From Entophlyctis helioformis (Eukaryota > Chytridiomycota > Chytridiomycetes > Chytridiales > Chytriomycetaceae), in assembly GCA_025526915.1 (NCBI GenBank), contig JAHLKH010000006.1, positions 186,001-250,000 of the forward strand: a DNA stretch of 64,000 nt. Direction: 5' to 3'. Position numbers and translations under genes: made by a program. Positions within the stretch are counted from its first letter, which is position 1; each line of letters starts with the position of its first letter. Under the pieces are notes generated by a model. The model worked only from the letters and a program-made list of their open reading frames with translations. It did no database searches and was not told the origin of the DNA. Shown here one piece after another: positions 63,588-64,000 of the stretch.

Positions 63588-64000
63588 TCAGGCTCGAGAT
63601 GGTGCGGCCGCCACGTGCGCCTCGGTGCTCACAGACCAGCGCCGCGCGCCAGACCCAGACCCAGAGCCAAGGCCGCCAGTGGCCGATCCAACGGGCGTCT
63701 GCGGGCGGCCCACAGCCGGCCAGCAGGGGCTGCTCGTCCATCCCGCACCGCTCGCACCGCTCGCACCGGCATCCAGCACCACGTGCAGATCCGTCTCGCC
63801 GTCCACCATCGTCATGCACGACCCGCGGCGCGAGGGCCACCCAGCGTCGCGCTGTCCGCCCGCGTCGGCACCCGCCGCCATCGCGCTGATGTGCGCAATC
63901 ACGTCCAGCGCAGACGGCCGGCTCTGCGGGTCCTCGGACAGCAGCAGCCTCACGAGCCGCGTCTCGGCCGGAAACGCCTTTTCGAGCCCCGGCGGCACGA
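63588..64000 (-). CDS. Protein kinase, C-terminal end (cut by window edge)
   Basis: The frame is open to the window edge. The first visible residues VPPGLEKAFPAETRLVRLLL followed by SEDPQSRPSALDVIAHI are subdomains X-XI of a Ser/Thr kinase, with the invariant Arg in the DP--RPSA motif. The spacing with a P-E-x-x-L pair recalls eIF2-alpha kinases (PEK/HRI type) but is not diagnostic. About 95 further residues are Gly/Ser/Ala-rich. About 90 bases upstream of the PAQR gene on the same strand. Confidence 0.65.
   Translation of the reverse strand, partial: VPPGLEKAFPAETRLVRLLLSEDPQSRPSALDVIAHISAMAAGADAGGQRDAGWPSRRGSCMTMVDGETDLHVVLDAGASGASGAGWTSSPCWPAVGRPQTPVGSATGGLGSGSGSGARRWSVSTEAHVAAAPSRA

Overview
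This window is nuclear DNA of a zoosporic (chytrid-like) fungus. Genes are split by short introns, mostly GT-AG and about 50 to 350 bases, with strong gtgagt/gtaagc/gtgcgt donors, and coding sequence is GC-rich. Fungal markers are a Zn(II)2Cys6 transcription factor, an Shr3-like permease chaperone, a two-pore TOK-type potassium channel and a Vrg4-like GDP-mannose transporter. A POC5-like centriole protein points to a lineage that still builds basal bodies and flagella. Two F-box-like ankyrin proteins resemble a family I associate with Rhizophydiales-type chytrids; that placement is inference. I see no bacterial, organellar or viral segment.

Layout. 1-6.6 kb: tandem array of seven-transmembrane (7TM) paralogues built from a roughly 3.2 kb duplicated unit. 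6.8-10.8 kb, minus strand: a peroxisomal hydratase-2, a Pro/Gln-rich protein and a single-pass SH3 protein. 12.3-21.2 kb, plus strand: a Zn2Cys6 regulator and a very long disordered Ser/Pro-rich protein. 21.7-24.6 kb, minus: a mosaic LRR protein with a Thr-rich stalk and a GPI-type tail. 25.9-30 kb: Shr3-like protein, F-box protein and dynamitin, the last two head to head 56 bases apart. 30-35.5 kb: a DNMT1-type cytosine methyltransferase, followed by URM1 on the other strand. 36.5-41 kb: two ankyrin genes (one interrupted by a stop), retroelement debris and an elongator tRNA-Met. 41.3-46 kb: an acidic protein, an HP1-like chromodomain/chromoshadow protein and POC5. 46.3-50.6 kb: a second cluster of four 7TM paralogues. 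52.2-64 kb: TOK channel, GDP-mannose transporter, a tetraspan protein, type III glutamine synthetase, a PAQR receptor and the end of a protein kinase.

The most distinctive content is the 7TM family: nine copies (one cut by the window edge) and one 5' fragment in two clusters about 40 kb apart. All copies share a fixed set of motifs ending in a conserved FSN-MRDSLI segment after TM7. I cannot assign the family to a described receptor or transporter class, and it is my best candidate for an undescribed system. A second theme is chromatin: a DNMT1-type enzyme (RFTS-BAH-BAH-methyltransferase) lies within 10 kb of an HP1-like reader.

Caution: several otherwise intact conserved genes (DNMT, TOK twice, POC5, LRR) carry an apparent single-base frameshift, and one ankyrin gene an in-frame TGA. 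This pattern fits residual assembly indels at least as well as pseudogenisation. Exon models were derived by hand from splice signals and reading frame; the less certain joins are flagged.
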